A DNA stretch of 64,000 nt from Dasyornis broadbenti (GCA_013397935.1 VZRN01000247.1:1-64000); one strand, 5' to 3'. Numbered from the stretch's first letter, positions 24,626-37,779 are shown. The notes: generated by a model from the sequence alone, not told the origin. Made by a program: numbers and translations.

Positions 24626-24630
24626 CTTCC

Positions 24631-26023
24631 CCAGTCTGTTAAGGAAGGGAAGATCCCAAACCAGTACTGTATTTTAGACTGAGAACATCTGATGTCAAGG
24701 ATTTAAAGCTCAATTAATAACTCATAAGAAGTACTGAATTTATATCTTCATCATGCAAGGGTCATGCATCAATTACGGACTAGGACAGATTGGATTTTTC
24801 AGGTAGTTCTGTGTTTTGCTCTGATGCAGGCTTCAGCTAAAGTGCCTGAGACCTTCCAGCTTGCTCTGGGGAGCAGGATTAGTCTCACATACTGATTTTG
24901 AATTCCATTTCCAGTTTTCTGGTTGTTACTACAGGTGACTATAAGACATGCTTTCTGGAGGCTAATGTTTACAGCCATTCAATTCCTCTTAATGTAACTT
25001 TCATTGCTTCAGTGCTTAGGGGATGAAGGGGATCTTGTTATTGTTTTAATTTTGCACCTAGTATCAGTGTATATTTCCACACTTACAACAAGAACAAAAT
25101 AACAGCAAGAAAATTAAGACATGCTGCAAATAGCCAGCTGTTTGGCCTTGATTTAAAAATGCAAGTTTTATCATCACTTTAACTGGAAATCAGAATAATA
25201 TGAGATAGCCATCAAACATGGTTCCTATTATGCAGCAATTGCTAACCTTCCCAAAAACAGAGGCACTGTTCAGCATCTTATTGATGATGTTCAGATGCTA
25301 GTGTCCTGCCGTCCATGCCTGAGCAGGAAAACGGACTCCTCACCTTAGAATTCACAGCACTTAAATCCAGAGAAGGTTTAGCATGACTCTACCAGGGTCA
25401 GGTGCTTAAATAAGTCAGATTTCTTATCAGGGCTTGTAGGGGAGGAAAATGTGACAGAAAATTTTAAGCTATTGATTTTATTTTCAGCATAACTATATGG
25501 ACCTCTGGACAAAGCAGTTTTGGTAGAACTGGGCTGATGGGAAGATCACTCTGAAATAGCTTGGAGATGACCAGTTACTGCCTGAAAACCTTAATCCAGA
25601 TGAAGCAGATATGCAGTGGCTGCACTAACAATGAAAATTATTAGAGAGAGTGATTAATTTCCTCTTTTTCCTTTTTACTACCATTTGGCAGTGTGAATAT
25701 GAGACCAGAAGCAAAAAATGCAGTTTTGTTCAGCCTGACAAAAGCTGGCTAACATGAACAGTTTAGAGAAAGGTGCCTCATTGCTTTGCAACTGTTACTC
25801 ACCTAGGCTGTTTTCCAATGGCATATGCACAAAAGAAAATGTTAATTTACAAGGAAGTGATCCCTTTCCCATTCCAAATAAAAAGGAGGAGGAAAGGGTT
25901 TATTGCACGAACTTAGCCACTCTACACGCAGCTCTCAGGGCTTGCTGTACCAGTTCTCTGGAAGTTCACAGGGAGCCAGTGACTTTACAATTTAAGCAGC
26001 TACAAGCTTTCATTCACTCAATC
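24631..26023. other. Non-coding stretch without recognised features
   Basis: No gene or clear repeat is seen. A 92-codon frame at 25754 has no recognisable domain. Confidence 0.5.
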
Positions 26024-26097
26024 ATTAATTAATTAATTAATTCATTCATTCATTCATTCATTCATTCATTCATTCATTCATTCATTCATTCATTCAC
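26024..26097 (+). repeat. (ATTA)n/(TTCA)n microsatellite
   Basis: Four or so ATTA units run into about 14 uninterrupted TTCA units. The long pure run suggests a length-variable locus. Confidence 0.95.
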
Positions 26098-26999
26098 TTA
26101 TTCCTTTTTGAAGGCTGTTAAAAAGAAAGGACTAGCCCTAGAGCCTTTCCTTACCAGGAAGACAGCAGAGAGTATGCTTTTCCCCTCATTCATTGTTCAC
26201 AAGACTGATTTGGACTAGCTGCCTGCTCTCCACCACTGAGCTATTACATCTTAAGCCAGAAAACCTTTCAACTACTGCCTTCTTGAGAAAGTCTTCATTT
26301 CCAGCAGTACACACGTTAAAATAATACCCAATATGACACACACTACTAGCCCAGGGAGGAAGAATTTGCTTTGCCCTTGCCTAGCTTTCAGAACAGAGGA
26401 TGCTGCTTGCAGCAGCCTTGAAGCACTAAACCAGTAGGAGGAACTCCAGAAAACACTAACAGTTCTTCACAACTCTGTGCAGGTATTAGATACACAAAGG
26501 AATTCATTAATATTAGTGGAATACATGTTATCTTTCAATTATTTCAACTATCAGGATCTTTAGGGAGGTTTTAATAAAATTTTAAAGGTTCTCAAACAAA
26601 TCACTAGATTTATTTTTCCACCATACCAAAAATTCAAGGGTTTTTAAAATAGTTCTAAACTTCGCAAACAACTATAGCTTGGTTCTAACACAAAATGCTC
26701 AGGATGTTAAATGGCACAGATGTACTTACCTATTGCATCATTTACAAAGCAAAGCACTTAAAACCCAAGCAGTGAATATTAAAAGCTATAATAAATTTTA
26801 CATTGCCTACATAACAAACATACATTATTCATATATTATTCACATGTACATAAAAGTAATGCATTTTTCATCATTACAGGATAACCTTTACTCTGACCTG
26901 TGGATTTTCTCAATGTATTTGTTGTACTAGTTGTAGTTTCTAAATATTTTATATTGCGTTACATGGGAAATACTATCATTCGTTAACTTTCTGAACTGA

Positions 27000-27160
27000 C
27001 AATTTTAATTAGTTTTTCCAGACGATAGCATTGAACATACAGTTTCATAAAGTGTATAACAGTGTTGATTTATGGAAAAATTATGCATCTTGATTTGCAT
27101 TTGGGAATGATTAAAGTATTATTAATGTGTAGATACATCTTTTAAGTTTGTATTGGAATT
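27000..27160. promoter_or_regulatory. Possible conserved non-coding element with octamer motif
   Basis: A perfect octamer ATTTGCAT (27093-27100) lies a few bases after TTATGCAT (27081-27088), with TTTTAATTAG near 27003 and GATTAAAGTATTATTAAT downstream. The mix of POU and homeodomain motifs resembles developmental enhancers. This is motif evidence only. Confidence 0.2.
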
Positions 27161-29555
27161 AGAGTAGAAGGTTAGTTATGAAAATAAGCTTTTAATCCTT
27201 CAAAAACCCTGACTCTGCATTTGAGCTATGAGTCAGATGCAAAGGGATCTTAATATTCCTTCCAATCTGCCTTTGGATCAGTTACCTGTATGGTCAAACA
27301 CAAAGGCTCCTTTCTCCCAGGCAGTCATGGATGTGCTTACAGTTGCTACTTTGAGCAGACCCACAGGACACAATATGTAGGTCAGGATTAAGACTGATAC
27401 AAGCAGATTAAATTTGTTTCTTAGTAAGCACAGAAGAGTAGGATCAAAAGGGATCTCCTTGGTCATCTTCCTGCTTATAGCAGTGTAAAATATTTGCATA
27501 TTGATTACATCATGCAGATGTTATAAAGTTGATGATGTTGTTAAGTATTCATCTGTTTAATTCTCAGTCTTTCTTTGCCTAAGTACTTTAACACACTAAT
27601 ATAATTTGGCTATTCCACTGTTTTTAATACAGATTGGATGACATGATAAACTTGCCCACAAAATAACATTAATTTTTTAATTACTTGCGATACTTTATTG
27701 TGTTAATGAGATAAAAAGAAGCCACCAAGTTAAATATGCATCAAAATGTTTACAGGATTACAGCCACAGTACCCATCTTAGTTCTTGGAAATGAATGCAG
27801 ATCCATACGAACCCCAAATTTAAATTTATCTGCAGTTTTGGCTAGTCAAACTCTAGATCCAGACACTGTTGAGACAGCACATGATCCCCTAACATTTACC
27901 AGCCTAATTTCAAAACAGTGCCTTCAGTAGTAGTTCCTTTTAGTGCAGTACTTTTAATAATGTGTGGTTTCTGGCAGTTGATTTTCTTGCTGGTATTCTT
28001 TCATGTAAGTCTGTCCATACTGAAGCCATAGCTACCTTCTTTATTCTCATTTGTATTGGCTTGCTGCTGAGAATTCTGAGTGTAAGACAGGAAGTTGAAG
28101 GGGAAATTAGGGAAAAAAATAAATTATGGGACAGCAAAAATGCTCTGAATGAAAGGTGTAAAAAGATGCAAGTCAACACAAGAGAAACCTATCAGTTTCC
28201 TTATTGTGACTCTATTAGAAAACTGGCTTCTGCTTGCCAAAAGCATGAAATCAGTCATTTTTTCCTTTATCATTATAGATTATAGTGACATGACTTAGGT
28301 ACGGTAAGAGGTGAGATTTAATTACCAACTGATGAGTCATACTATACAATTTTAGTTGTAATCATGTTCTAAACAGAATCCAAGTTACATGCTGGTAATT
28401 ATCCACTGTGGATGGAAAGATGTGATGATTTATTTTTCAAACTGGCAGTGCCGTCTGATACATTACAAAAAGGCTACAAAAAGAACTAGCTAACAAAATA
28501 TTTACACAGCATTAAAAATACCTACATTTCTACAGGCATCACAACCCCAGATTTCAGTCTGAAACAGTAATGGTCATCTCAGAGTCCACCATTTCCTTTC
28601 TCAGTATGTCCCTTCACATTTTATACTGAATTCAATGTGTGTTTTTATTACCCAGTCTTTCAGTCTTCCAAAATCCTTCAGCTGCTCCAGTTTACCCTTG
28701 TCCTGACAAAATTTTGTATTCTCACCACAGCTCATCCCTTTTTCTGTCTTCTGAGAATACGATGACCATGTGCCACGACGTCCAACAGACAGCCATGCAG
28801 AACTCTACTGACTCTTTTCTGTTGGTTTTCATTCCCATCTTTAACTTATTTATCCATGATAATTTATCTTACCCATTGCCAGCCTGGTTTCCTTACAAGC
28901 CTTTGTCAAAAACCCCTTCAAATTTAAGTAGTTTTTATTAAGAAGTTCATTCTTACGTGTGTTGTAGCCGCTTCAAAGCAGGCCAAGAGTCTTATAAAGC
29001 AGAACTTTAAAGTAGTCATGATGACTATTCTCAAGTAGGTCATAATTTTCCATGTTTACATGCATGATTTATAGTTTTCACTAATTAGTCTGTGAAAATG
29101 GTCAAGCTTAGAGGCCCCCTACACTGATGTAAAGACTGGCTGTAATATTTTTCAGTCTTCTGGTACCAAAGAAATTCAAGCCTTCCCAGTAGTGTTACTA
29201 ATTCCACTAATTCATTTGCAGTCACCTTGCAAATACCAGCTGATTCTAGTTTTCTGTTTGTTACTGATCACTTGGTCTACTTTTCCCTTACCCTTTCCCA
29301 TGGCTGCTTCAAACTTAGCTCAATCCTTTGATGATTGATCCCCTGAAGCCCCCATACATGGTTCTGACACTTGATTGGAACTTGGGCTCTATGAAGTCAT
29401 CAAAGGAAAAGTGTTCCAAAGAAAACAGACCCCTACTGAAAATATGAACTTCAAATACTGTAAGCGGATCATGCAGCCTGATACAGCCACCTCATTTGTT
29501 TCCTGTAAGAATTGTGCTACCTCAGATAAATACTGAGTGGCATTTATCACACAAA

Positions 29556-29579
29556 CCTCTACCTATCAGCAGGTAGAGG
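29556..29579. repeat. 9-bp perfect hairpin
   Basis: CCTCTACCT (29556-29564) and AGGTAGAGG (29571-29579) are exact reverse complements with a 6-base loop. No run of T follows that would suggest a terminator or small RNA end. Confidence 0.5.
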
Positions 29580-32469
29580 TAGAACAGCCCCAAACACCTT
29601 GTGTCCTCCATATAATGCAATGTTTGTTTAAAGATCTTTCTTGTGAACTTAGGGTCTCTGGATTTTGACCTTGGTAATGTGTGTTGGGTCATATATTGGA
29701 GCCCTTATGCAGCAAAGCCATGGGATTTGCAAAGGAAACTCAGCCACAAGTAGAGGTAAATTCACCTGCAAGGCAGCCTGGAGGAACAGACTGGAGACAA
29801 GAAGCCTTGTCAATGCAATCACAGCTCTGAACAGAGGCATAAACATATGCTTCAGACACCTCTGTTAGGCTGAATCCTGCAAATGGGGATGTTGGTTTCC
29901 TTCAGAGCCTATAAAGAGTCTATTTGGCTCAGTGCCTAACTTCTACACAATTATTATTAGGAGAGACAGATTCTAACTTCTGTGATTCAGATTCTTCTTC
30001 ATAAAACATGGGGATCAGAGTCCTGCCCTGTACCTCAGGGGGAAAAACACATTAAATATTTCAAATGCTCTGATATAGCCCCTGGAATGGAACTCTCAAA
30101 ATTAATGCTTTACAGGGAACTGAGAGAGAATTCAGAGCAATTGGTTTTGTTAATTGCTATATTTTGTAATTTTGTGCACATTGCAGGAAGTTTCTTGTTC
30201 AGCTCTGTTGCAGACTATTTTAAGTTATCTAAGCCAGCTTAGACAAGGACCTTGCTCTCAAAACTAGACTGAAAATGCTATGAAAATTATAGTGTTTGGG
30301 TATTTTGGCATTTTATACCAATTTTACACTAGGTGCTCATAAACAGAATGTGTGCGACAAAATGAAATGTAATGACAGTTTTTTCAATATTGGATAAGCT
30401 TAAGTTTTAGTTGGAGACTCAGGCTGGTTTTTATTTTATCATATAAATTTGATCTTCTATAATAAATATAAAATTAGTATAGAGTTTATAAAATAGGTAT
30501 TATTATTATTTACCTAATGGCCCATAACAATTTCCATAGAGAATTTATATTTCACAGATCATTGACTTGATAGATTGTGACAGCTCTTCTGAAGATGTTC
30601 TGGTCTACTGGGTCATTACAGATAGCATGCACAGACAGTAAATCTGTGTCCTAAATATCCCAGTAGCATTTTGCTCAAAACGTTTAAGTGAATGGGATCA
30701 AATCTCTTCAAAAGCTTTATTTTACTTTTAAAAGACAAACCAGCACGGGGCACATTGCAGACTATTTGCTAGTAAGTGCTTGAAAAAGTTGTGTTGCAAA
30801 TTACACAAATGTTTTTTTAATGTATACATTGTTGAAACAAGCAAATGTCACAGAAGATAGAGGAAGAAATAGGTCTGTCTCAAAGAACTTACACTGTAAG
30901 CCCTCATATCCCAAAGATATCCCATGCTGTTTTCATATATAGTAATGAACAATCTGTCTGGATTTTCATTACTACAAAATACTTAGTCCCAGCCTTGAAG
31001 ACTACATGAAACCTTCCTCCCATGAATTACCCATTGCTTTCACAAAAATTGTTGGCACAGGCAACTACTTCTTCATGCATGATTTCAGACTGGTTTTAGG
31101 AGGCAGAGAAATCCCTCAGCAAATGAGAAGGAAAGCATTGAGCAGAAAGGCTGTAGTAATCTGCTTTCACAAAGCATCACTCCTAGACAATGTGTACAAT
31201 TTGATGTTCTCTTAGACTCTTGTTAAAATAAAGATGAACATTACTGATGCTCTCTTAGGATCCAGAAATTGGCTGAAACAAGCCTTTTTTTTTCTTCTTC
31301 TTCCTTTTCAACATCCTGATAAAATAAATAGCTCCTTTAGCTGCTATCCCATCTTGTCAAAAGTGGACAATCTAGACTAGAAGCTGTTTGCTAAAGTAAG
31401 ATGTAATGAAAACAGTGAGAACTTGATTTCTAATGCAGAGAATGAACTCTAAGGGCACTCCTCAGCCACTGATTTAAATGCCAGAAACTCAGTTTCTACT
31501 TACAGGTCTGATAAACAGCAACAACCCACAACAGAAGCATGTAAACAAAGCACAAGATAGAAAGACATGGGGGGAGGGAATATATTAAACAAATGGTCAA
31601 TAAAATGTAGCAGGTGAAAAAGGGGACAGCATTTTGACTTGAGTAGGCTTAGATTCAGGAGAGCAGAGATTTAGCACTTGGCCTAGGACTGCTACTGGTT
31701 TCTTTAGAATAGCTCTCCAGCAGACACTCCTCAGGAACAAACCAGTCTAGAGGCAGCTTACAAACATCTTCCTACTAAAGTTTAAAAAGAGGGTGATTCT
31801 AAACCAGCTGCTCCTTGGGAGTAGAGAAAGGTTAGAGGAACAGAAACCTGTTAATAACAAAAATAGTAACAGAGTGGTGTGGATATTGTAGGCCGAAATA
31901 TTCTGAACAGCACAGAAATACAAAGGTCAACCCTTTAGCAGTAGAGGGAAGCACATTTTCTATTGAAAAATAATTGCTCTCTATTACTGTCTCTCGTAAT
32001 GAAGCCCTAACTTGGGCAAAAAAGACAAAAAAAAGAAGTTTCAGTATTTTTATGTTTATGTTGACAAGTTACCAGCTAACTTAAAATTAGTTCAGATTAA
32101 ATTAACCAGCAAACATCTGATGGAACATGCATCTGGACCTTTGGCAGCAACATCCATCTGGCAAGCAACCATACATCTACACAAAATATGGTACTATGAC
32201 CAGCACTCTTCCTTCCATATCTGCATTTTAAAAAGCAGAGCTGACCTCCAGTCATCTTCACGTCAGTACATGCTGACAGTGCAACAGCTGCATGTAGACC
32301 TAAACAGAGAGAGGTGCTTCCTACAGCACTAAATGAGGCAGTGACATCTTGAGAAATATAAGACTTCCTCCGTACCTTTTTCCCCCACAATTTCTCACAG
32401 TTAAACCCTCAGAGGTTAACTCTGTGGGCTGACATTAGCTACCTGTGCCCTTGGCCTTCTGGCTGGCAC

Positions 32470-32511
32470 AAGGTCCGTCTTCAACTGCTGAAGGTCCATC
32501 TTCAACTGCTG
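32470..32511 (+). repeat. 21-bp tandem duplication
   Basis: AAGGTCCGTCTTCAACTGCTG is followed at once by a second copy with one change (G to A). It is a local duplication. Confidence 0.85.
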
Positions 32512-35301
32512 GTGTTCCCGCTCTGGTATAAGACATTTCACACTGAGGCACCACAGCACTCAGTTTTTGGAAGAGGAAAATGGTGTACCAGTTTCAAACT
32601 CTGCATTTGAATTTACTGCTGAGAGGTTGATGAAGTTCCTTTCCTTGGGTAGAATATTTCTATTTTGTATCTAACAAAGCAAACATCATGCTTCCGCTAG
32701 TCACTAATATGGCTCACTAAGCTCTGTCACATGCATGGAAAACAGTATTAACCTGTCCTAAGTCTTACTCTACTTCTGGTGTTGTTGACCATGTGCTTTG
32801 ATACCATATCACATTTTATTTGAGACAATGTATTTACAGACAGTACCTAGCTAAGGAGGTAGAAAAAACAGATGAAACAAGATCTTGGTGCAGTTAACAA
32901 CTTAAAAATGTCAGATTTTAGCCTTTCTTCTCTTTGAAAATTATGAAATAAGAGTGCACCAAGCTTTTATATTAGAAGCGGAGAGAGGCAGAGTAGAAAG
33001 TACTCCCTCTGCATTCTTTAAGATAGGACAATAGATAACAGCTTGAGGTGTTAGGCTGATTGGCTAATTTTCTCCATGCTTCACCAAAATCCCACTTGCC
33101 GTGACTTTCACACTTTTGGCAAAGATCCATGACTACTGCTTATTTTCCTGGGCAACTGAGTTGAATTTTATATTGTCTAGTAGAAAGGTGCTCACTCTGG
33201 GAGCACGTGGGATTTGGCAAAAATAAACCAAGTAGTCCTGTCACAGCCACTTGGGACAGTACAATAATGGGGAGGTGATTCATTTACAGAAATTGATTTA
33301 TGCAACAGGTTTTGTCCTTGTTTTTATCTAATAGTGCTTCATGGCTGGATTTCACATTTCTGAAATGTGCTTATTACTTAGAATGTATTGTGTATAAGAG
33401 GAGCTGCATAATTTCTAGGTTGGGAACTATTGACCATCACGATTATCTTTAAAGAGTGCTGTTCAGTAAAACTGATTGCTCATATATGCTATGGATTGGA
33501 AACTTGAAATCTAAAAAATATCAAAATGTAAAAGGCTTCCAGTGGCTCTACAGAGGTGTGTGGGATGCTGGGCAACAGGGAGATATACAGAACTCTAGGA
33601 AAAAAATCCCAGTAAGGGCAGTAATATCCTTTACTAAATTCAGGGCTCCTTGCTGGAGGATTAATGCATAGATCCAATCCATCAACACATGTTGTGGGTT
33701 TTTTTCTGTTTACAACCAGAAAAATAAAATTTAATTTTACTACACGTCCATAGAGTAAATATCTGCACATGCAGATGTTTGTTGCTGTGAAGGGTGAGCT
33801 ATCCAGACCCTGGTCTCACGTTACTGTGGTTAATCTGCAGCTGGGATTTCCCCACAATCTCAGCTGTGTAGCACATTTCCATACACTCTCTTGATTCCTT
33901 TTCTAGGGCCAGTTTTCAAACCTGACATTTTGGAGCAACAAAGTTCTGAACAAGTTATCAACGTGTATCCCACATATGTCAATCCTTCCCTCACCTGTCA
34001 GGGATCAGTGACTGTACCCCCTCCTTTGCCTGCTGCCATTCAGTTTTCCATGAAAGACCTTGTCCCTGGTTTAACAGTGTCACTAGAAGGCCAGGGCCAA
34101 GGAGGACAGTGGGATGACTGACATTTCCTCTGTTTTCTGTAGCTCTCTCTAGTGTTATTACTGGATTAACAGCTTTCCCCAGGCACCACACATATCTGCT
34201 GGAACAGTTATTTTTAAGTACCTCTGAAAACATCTCCCCTTTCTTCGTAAATCAACTCTGGGAAAAGCAAAAGAATAGTTTTACCTCCCCACAACAAATA
34301 AAAAGCCTAGAAACTATTGAAGAATATTCTTTTAAATTTTATTTAGTAAAGCTTTTCCTGTCAAGATTTCTGATACCCATTTTTGAGATTTTCCTTCCTA
34401 GGTAAAACCCGTTACAGCATTTATATGACAGGAAGATAAATATTTGATAGGCATGTAGTTAAGGCACCTAAATTCATTACTTCAGCCTTGCCTAAAATTC
34501 TTTAAGCAATGATCCTCTTTTTTTCTGCAAGTTGTCACTAGGCTTGTTTTGAACAAACATCTGTTCCCTCCGCATAAGAAAAAGTGACTTAATGTTTGAT
34601 TAACAAATACAATTCCACAGTTGTCCATGTTTTTAAAATGAAATATTACCGTGAATTTCAATATTGGTTTCAAGAAGCTTTGTGCTGCATAACTCTTGAA
34701 TTTATACTGTCTGTCTCACACTGCCAAGAATTCATTATCTCTGGGGAAAGGGAGGGTAAAGCCTTGCATTCAGGAGAAAGAAATACAGAAGACAGGATTA
34801 GTGGAAAAGTGGACCTCACTTTTTTCTCTCTGATGACATCAGCTTTATTTTGGAAACAGATGAATCCCAGCACTTATTTAGTGTTTTTAGCACCTTAATT
34901 ATATAGGTAAACTCTGTGCTCACTGCTTGAATATGTGCAACTCCTAAATGTTTATCAGAATGAGAAGGAAATAAATTTCATATTTAAACAATATCCTTGC
35001 TTTGTCTTGCTGTGTTTTAATGTTTTGCAGAAGGAAGATTTCAGATGATCATCACATAGTAAAGTCTACTTAATGACAATTACATATTATTTTTGTGAAT
35101 ATTTTTGTTTGACTTTTCTTTGCTCTAAACATTTCATCTTTGCACAAATTTTACACTGTAAGATTGTAGAAAACAAAGAAAAAAGAACAGAATGGAGAAG
35201 ATAGGATTTAAAAAAATAAAAGGAAAAAATTGTGCAGGACTACTTGGTGCAGGTTACAGCTATCAAAAGCTTTCCTTTTTGAAAACTGCTTCCAAAGAGT
35301 G
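32512..35301. other. Non-coding stretch without recognised features
   Basis: No gene or clear transposon is seen; chance frames are up to 100 codons. Confidence 0.5.
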
Positions 35302-35347
35302 TAGATGCACATGGATTACTTTCATAGATGCACATGGATTACTTTCA
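35302..35347 (+). repeat. Perfect 23-bp tandem duplication
   Basis: A 23-base unit beginning TAGATGCACATGG occurs at 35302-35324 and, without change, at 35325-35347, followed by the first three bases of a third copy. The identity of the copies points to a recent duplication. Confidence 0.9.
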
Positions 35348-35504
35348 TAGCTGTTGTGTTGCCAGGATAGCACCTAAAGGAGGAAAACTTTGTGGCAGAG
35401 ATAGAATGCCACACAAAAAGATGCTGGAGAAGCTCTGGAATGAAAGAGAGCCCTGCATATGATAACAAATGGTCATGTTATGCATGGTTAGAAGGATCAT
35501 CTTC

Positions 35505-35760
35505 TGGCTCAGGCACTAGACTGGAATCAGAAGATCTTGGTTGGATTTCCAGTTTTGCATTAGTCCTTGTCTGACCTTGAGCTAGGGAATCTGTCAGTTC
35601 AATCCAGCCTTTCTATCTGAGAGAAATAGTGCAACATTATTTCATCTCTTTTGACTGCAAGCTTTCTGAAGTAGGAACTGTCTCCTACTATGTGGTTGTG
35701 CAATGGCTTTAGTGCACTTGAGCTTCTCATCTGGGGTTTTTAAGTTCTAGTAATGAGGAT
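35505..35760 (+). mobile_element. Ancient MIR/CORE-SINE-type element
   Basis: The head has GGCACTAGACTGGAATCAG and a box-B-like GGTTGGATTTCC (about 35540), as in the tRNA-derived part of MIR, then CTGACCTTGAGCTAGG in place of TGTGACCTTGGGCAAG. The 3' part GACTGCAAGCTTTCTGAAGT, CTGTCTCCTACTATGTGGTT and GTGCAATGGCTTTAGTGCA follows the LINE-type tail of amniote MIR-like SINEs. The copy is highly diverged, so it is old. It lies just upstream of a CR1 fragment. Identification is by memory of the consensus order. Confidence 0.7.
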
Positions 35761-35889
35761 AAATCTGATTTAGGGGATAGGGGTTTTTTATTGTAGCTGT
35801 CTGCTGTGCTTGACTAGTTCAGATCAGTCTTCGGGGTTTTGCTTATCTGTTAATTTAATGCAGTATGCTCAGGAATCTGGGAAATACGT

Positions 35890-36230
35890 GCCTGAAATAA
35901 CCTACCCAAAGGATTCTGTAGCCAGGTGGGTTTCCAGCCCTGGGAAAAGAGACCAAGTGATAGAACAAGAAGAAACTGCCTCAAGTTATACCCAGGGGAG
36001 GTTTGTACTGTATATCAGAAAATATTTCACCATCAAAGGGGTTGTCAAGCACTGGAACAGGCTACCCAGGAAAGTGATTGAGTCACCATCACTAGAGGTG
36101 CTTAAAAGAGGTGTAGATGTGGCACTTATGAACACGGTTAATGGCAAACTTGGCAGTGTGAGGTTAATGATAGGACTCAATCTTAAGGGTCTTTTCCAGC
36201 CGTAAGGATTCTGTGATTACATGATTCTAT
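35890..36230 (+). mobile_element. CR1 LINE 3' end, plus strand
   Basis: The order CTGTAGCCAGGTGGG, GATAGAACAAGAAGAAACTG, CCTCAAGTTATACCCAGGGG, GGTTGTCAAGCACTGGAACA, GGTGTAGATGTGGCACTTA and GGTCTTTTCCAGCC, then the terminal GATTCTGTGATTACATGATT, matches the 3' untranslated end of avian CR1. It is truncated at the 5' side, as most copies are. The chance frame of 131 codons at 35810-36205 reads through it and is not a gene. Confidence 0.93.
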
Positions 36231-37579
36231 ATTTAGGAGAAGATAGTCCAGTTTAAAAACTGGTTTATCCTTGTGTCAATTCAGTGAATCTCCAGAAACA
36301 TCTGAAGGCCCCCTTGAGACTGCAGCTCAGAAAAGCAGCGATTTTACCACAACTTTGTGGATGATAAAAAGACTAAAATGAACACTGTTCTGCTTGTTGG
36401 CATTAAAACTCTGTGATGGGCAGTATCCATTTCAGCTGATTACATCTCATTTTCATTTGTGATCTGTTGTGAAAAAGATTGTCTTCCCTCACGGGAAAGG
36501 CTGTGGGACTGGGAGGAAGACCATGACTAAGAGGAATGCTTCCTGTCCACACAGTCCAGTGCAGCCTTCTGCAATAGAGGGAGAAAATTCCTGAAACAGA
36601 GGGAGAAGGTTCCTGAAACAGAGCACAGATGGTGCCTCTCTGGGTTGTGGGGACCCTTTTTCCTGTGGGATAGGTGAGGGCAAGCCAAGAATAAGAAAGC
36701 CTGAAGGGTATCTGAGGCAGCCACAGAGGATCTGCTGAAATAACACAGGAACAGACAACCAGGGGGCTAGGGTGCCAGAAGAAAGATCACCCTTGGGATA
36801 CAGAGGGGGTTATACAGCATTTTTGCAACCTAAAAGCTGAACACTGCTGCACTAGGAATCAGTCTGAAAGAAAGATTGCTCCATCAGGACAAAAAAAAAA
36901 GAGTAGGGGGCAGTTTTGTTCATAAAACTCCTATTTAAATTTTAGTTTACTATAAGCTGTTCCAGTACCAAAAAGAGTTCAGAGTTATGATGTGGGATGT
37001 CTACAATGTGCAATCCTCCTAAACCCTATATTTTGATGTTCAAAGCCCTTTCCACTGTCTGAGTGCTTATGTCAAGGAAATGATCCAAAGAAGGACAGCA
37101 ATCCCCTGATCCCCATCTCTCCAAGCTCAGGAACCTATAAAGAGCTGTCTTGTCAAAACAGTGATTAAAGCAAAGAGTTTGGAAGAAGACACGTCCCAGG
37201 AAATAGAACTGAATTAACCCTTGAGTACCCACAGACTCTTCAGTGTACAGAACCCAGCTGCAGGGAGCATAGCTAAGGGGACATTCAGCCTTACCTGTGA
37301 TAAAGGCTATTCAAGATATTTTGATGTTGTTTGGGTTGCGTTTTAAAAGTTTGTGGAGTTAGATCACCATTTGGAAAAAAACAGTAAAATCACCAAAAGA
37401 GACAGCTGTATCAGACACAGAGAATTAAGTCATCTGTTCATAAATTCAAGTAAAATTATCACTATTGAAACCACAAATTGCTTTCATATTCCTCTATTAC
37501 TGGAAACATTTTCAGCTTTATTCTTTTAGCTTTCTAGTCAGTTACTTATCGGGGCTTCGGGAGCCATAAAAATAATTGA
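36231..37579. other. Non-coding stretch between CR1 and old SINEs
   Basis: No gene is seen. It includes a 22-bp tandem duplication at 36576-36619. Nothing else is recognised. Confidence 0.5.
36576..36619 (+). repeat. 22-bp tandem duplication
   Basis: AGAGGGAGAAAATTCCTGAAAC (positions 36576-36597) is followed by a copy with two A-to-G changes. It is a local duplication in purine-rich DNA. Confidence 0.85.
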
Positions 37580-37665
37580 AAGAATTTGAACCTATATCTT
37601 GCATCTCCCAGGAGTATGTCCACATTATTCTGAGGTGGTTGTCTCTTGTTTCCTGCTGTTACTTT
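37580..37665 (-). mobile_element. tRNA-derived SINE (MIR-like) remnant, minus strand
   Basis: AATTTGAACCTATATCTTGC, CATCTCCCAGGAGTATGTCC and ATTCTGAGGTGGTTGTCTC follow the reverse complement of the amniote MIR-like head (box B as TTTGAACC on this strand). The copy is short and diverged. Confidence 0.5.
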
Positions 37666-37779
37666 TCCAATTTGTGTAAAATGCTTAAAAAGTCATTGAG
37701 AGGCAAAGAAATAACCAAGTGGTGAGAACAACTTTGTAAGTCTAAAGGATGAGATATGGATCAGTAAACTGACAGCTCT

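Larger units (their letters stand above)
26098..32469. other. Long AT-rich non-coding stretch
   Basis: No gene, RNA gene or recognisable transposon is seen. It contains an octamer-bearing AT-rich block near 27.0-27.2 kb and a small hairpin at 29556-29579, listed separately. Open frames are at most about 107 codons with no domain. Confidence 0.5.

Noticed and set aside
35810..36205. 131-codon frame
   Set aside because: It reads through the 3' untranslated part of a CR1 copy.
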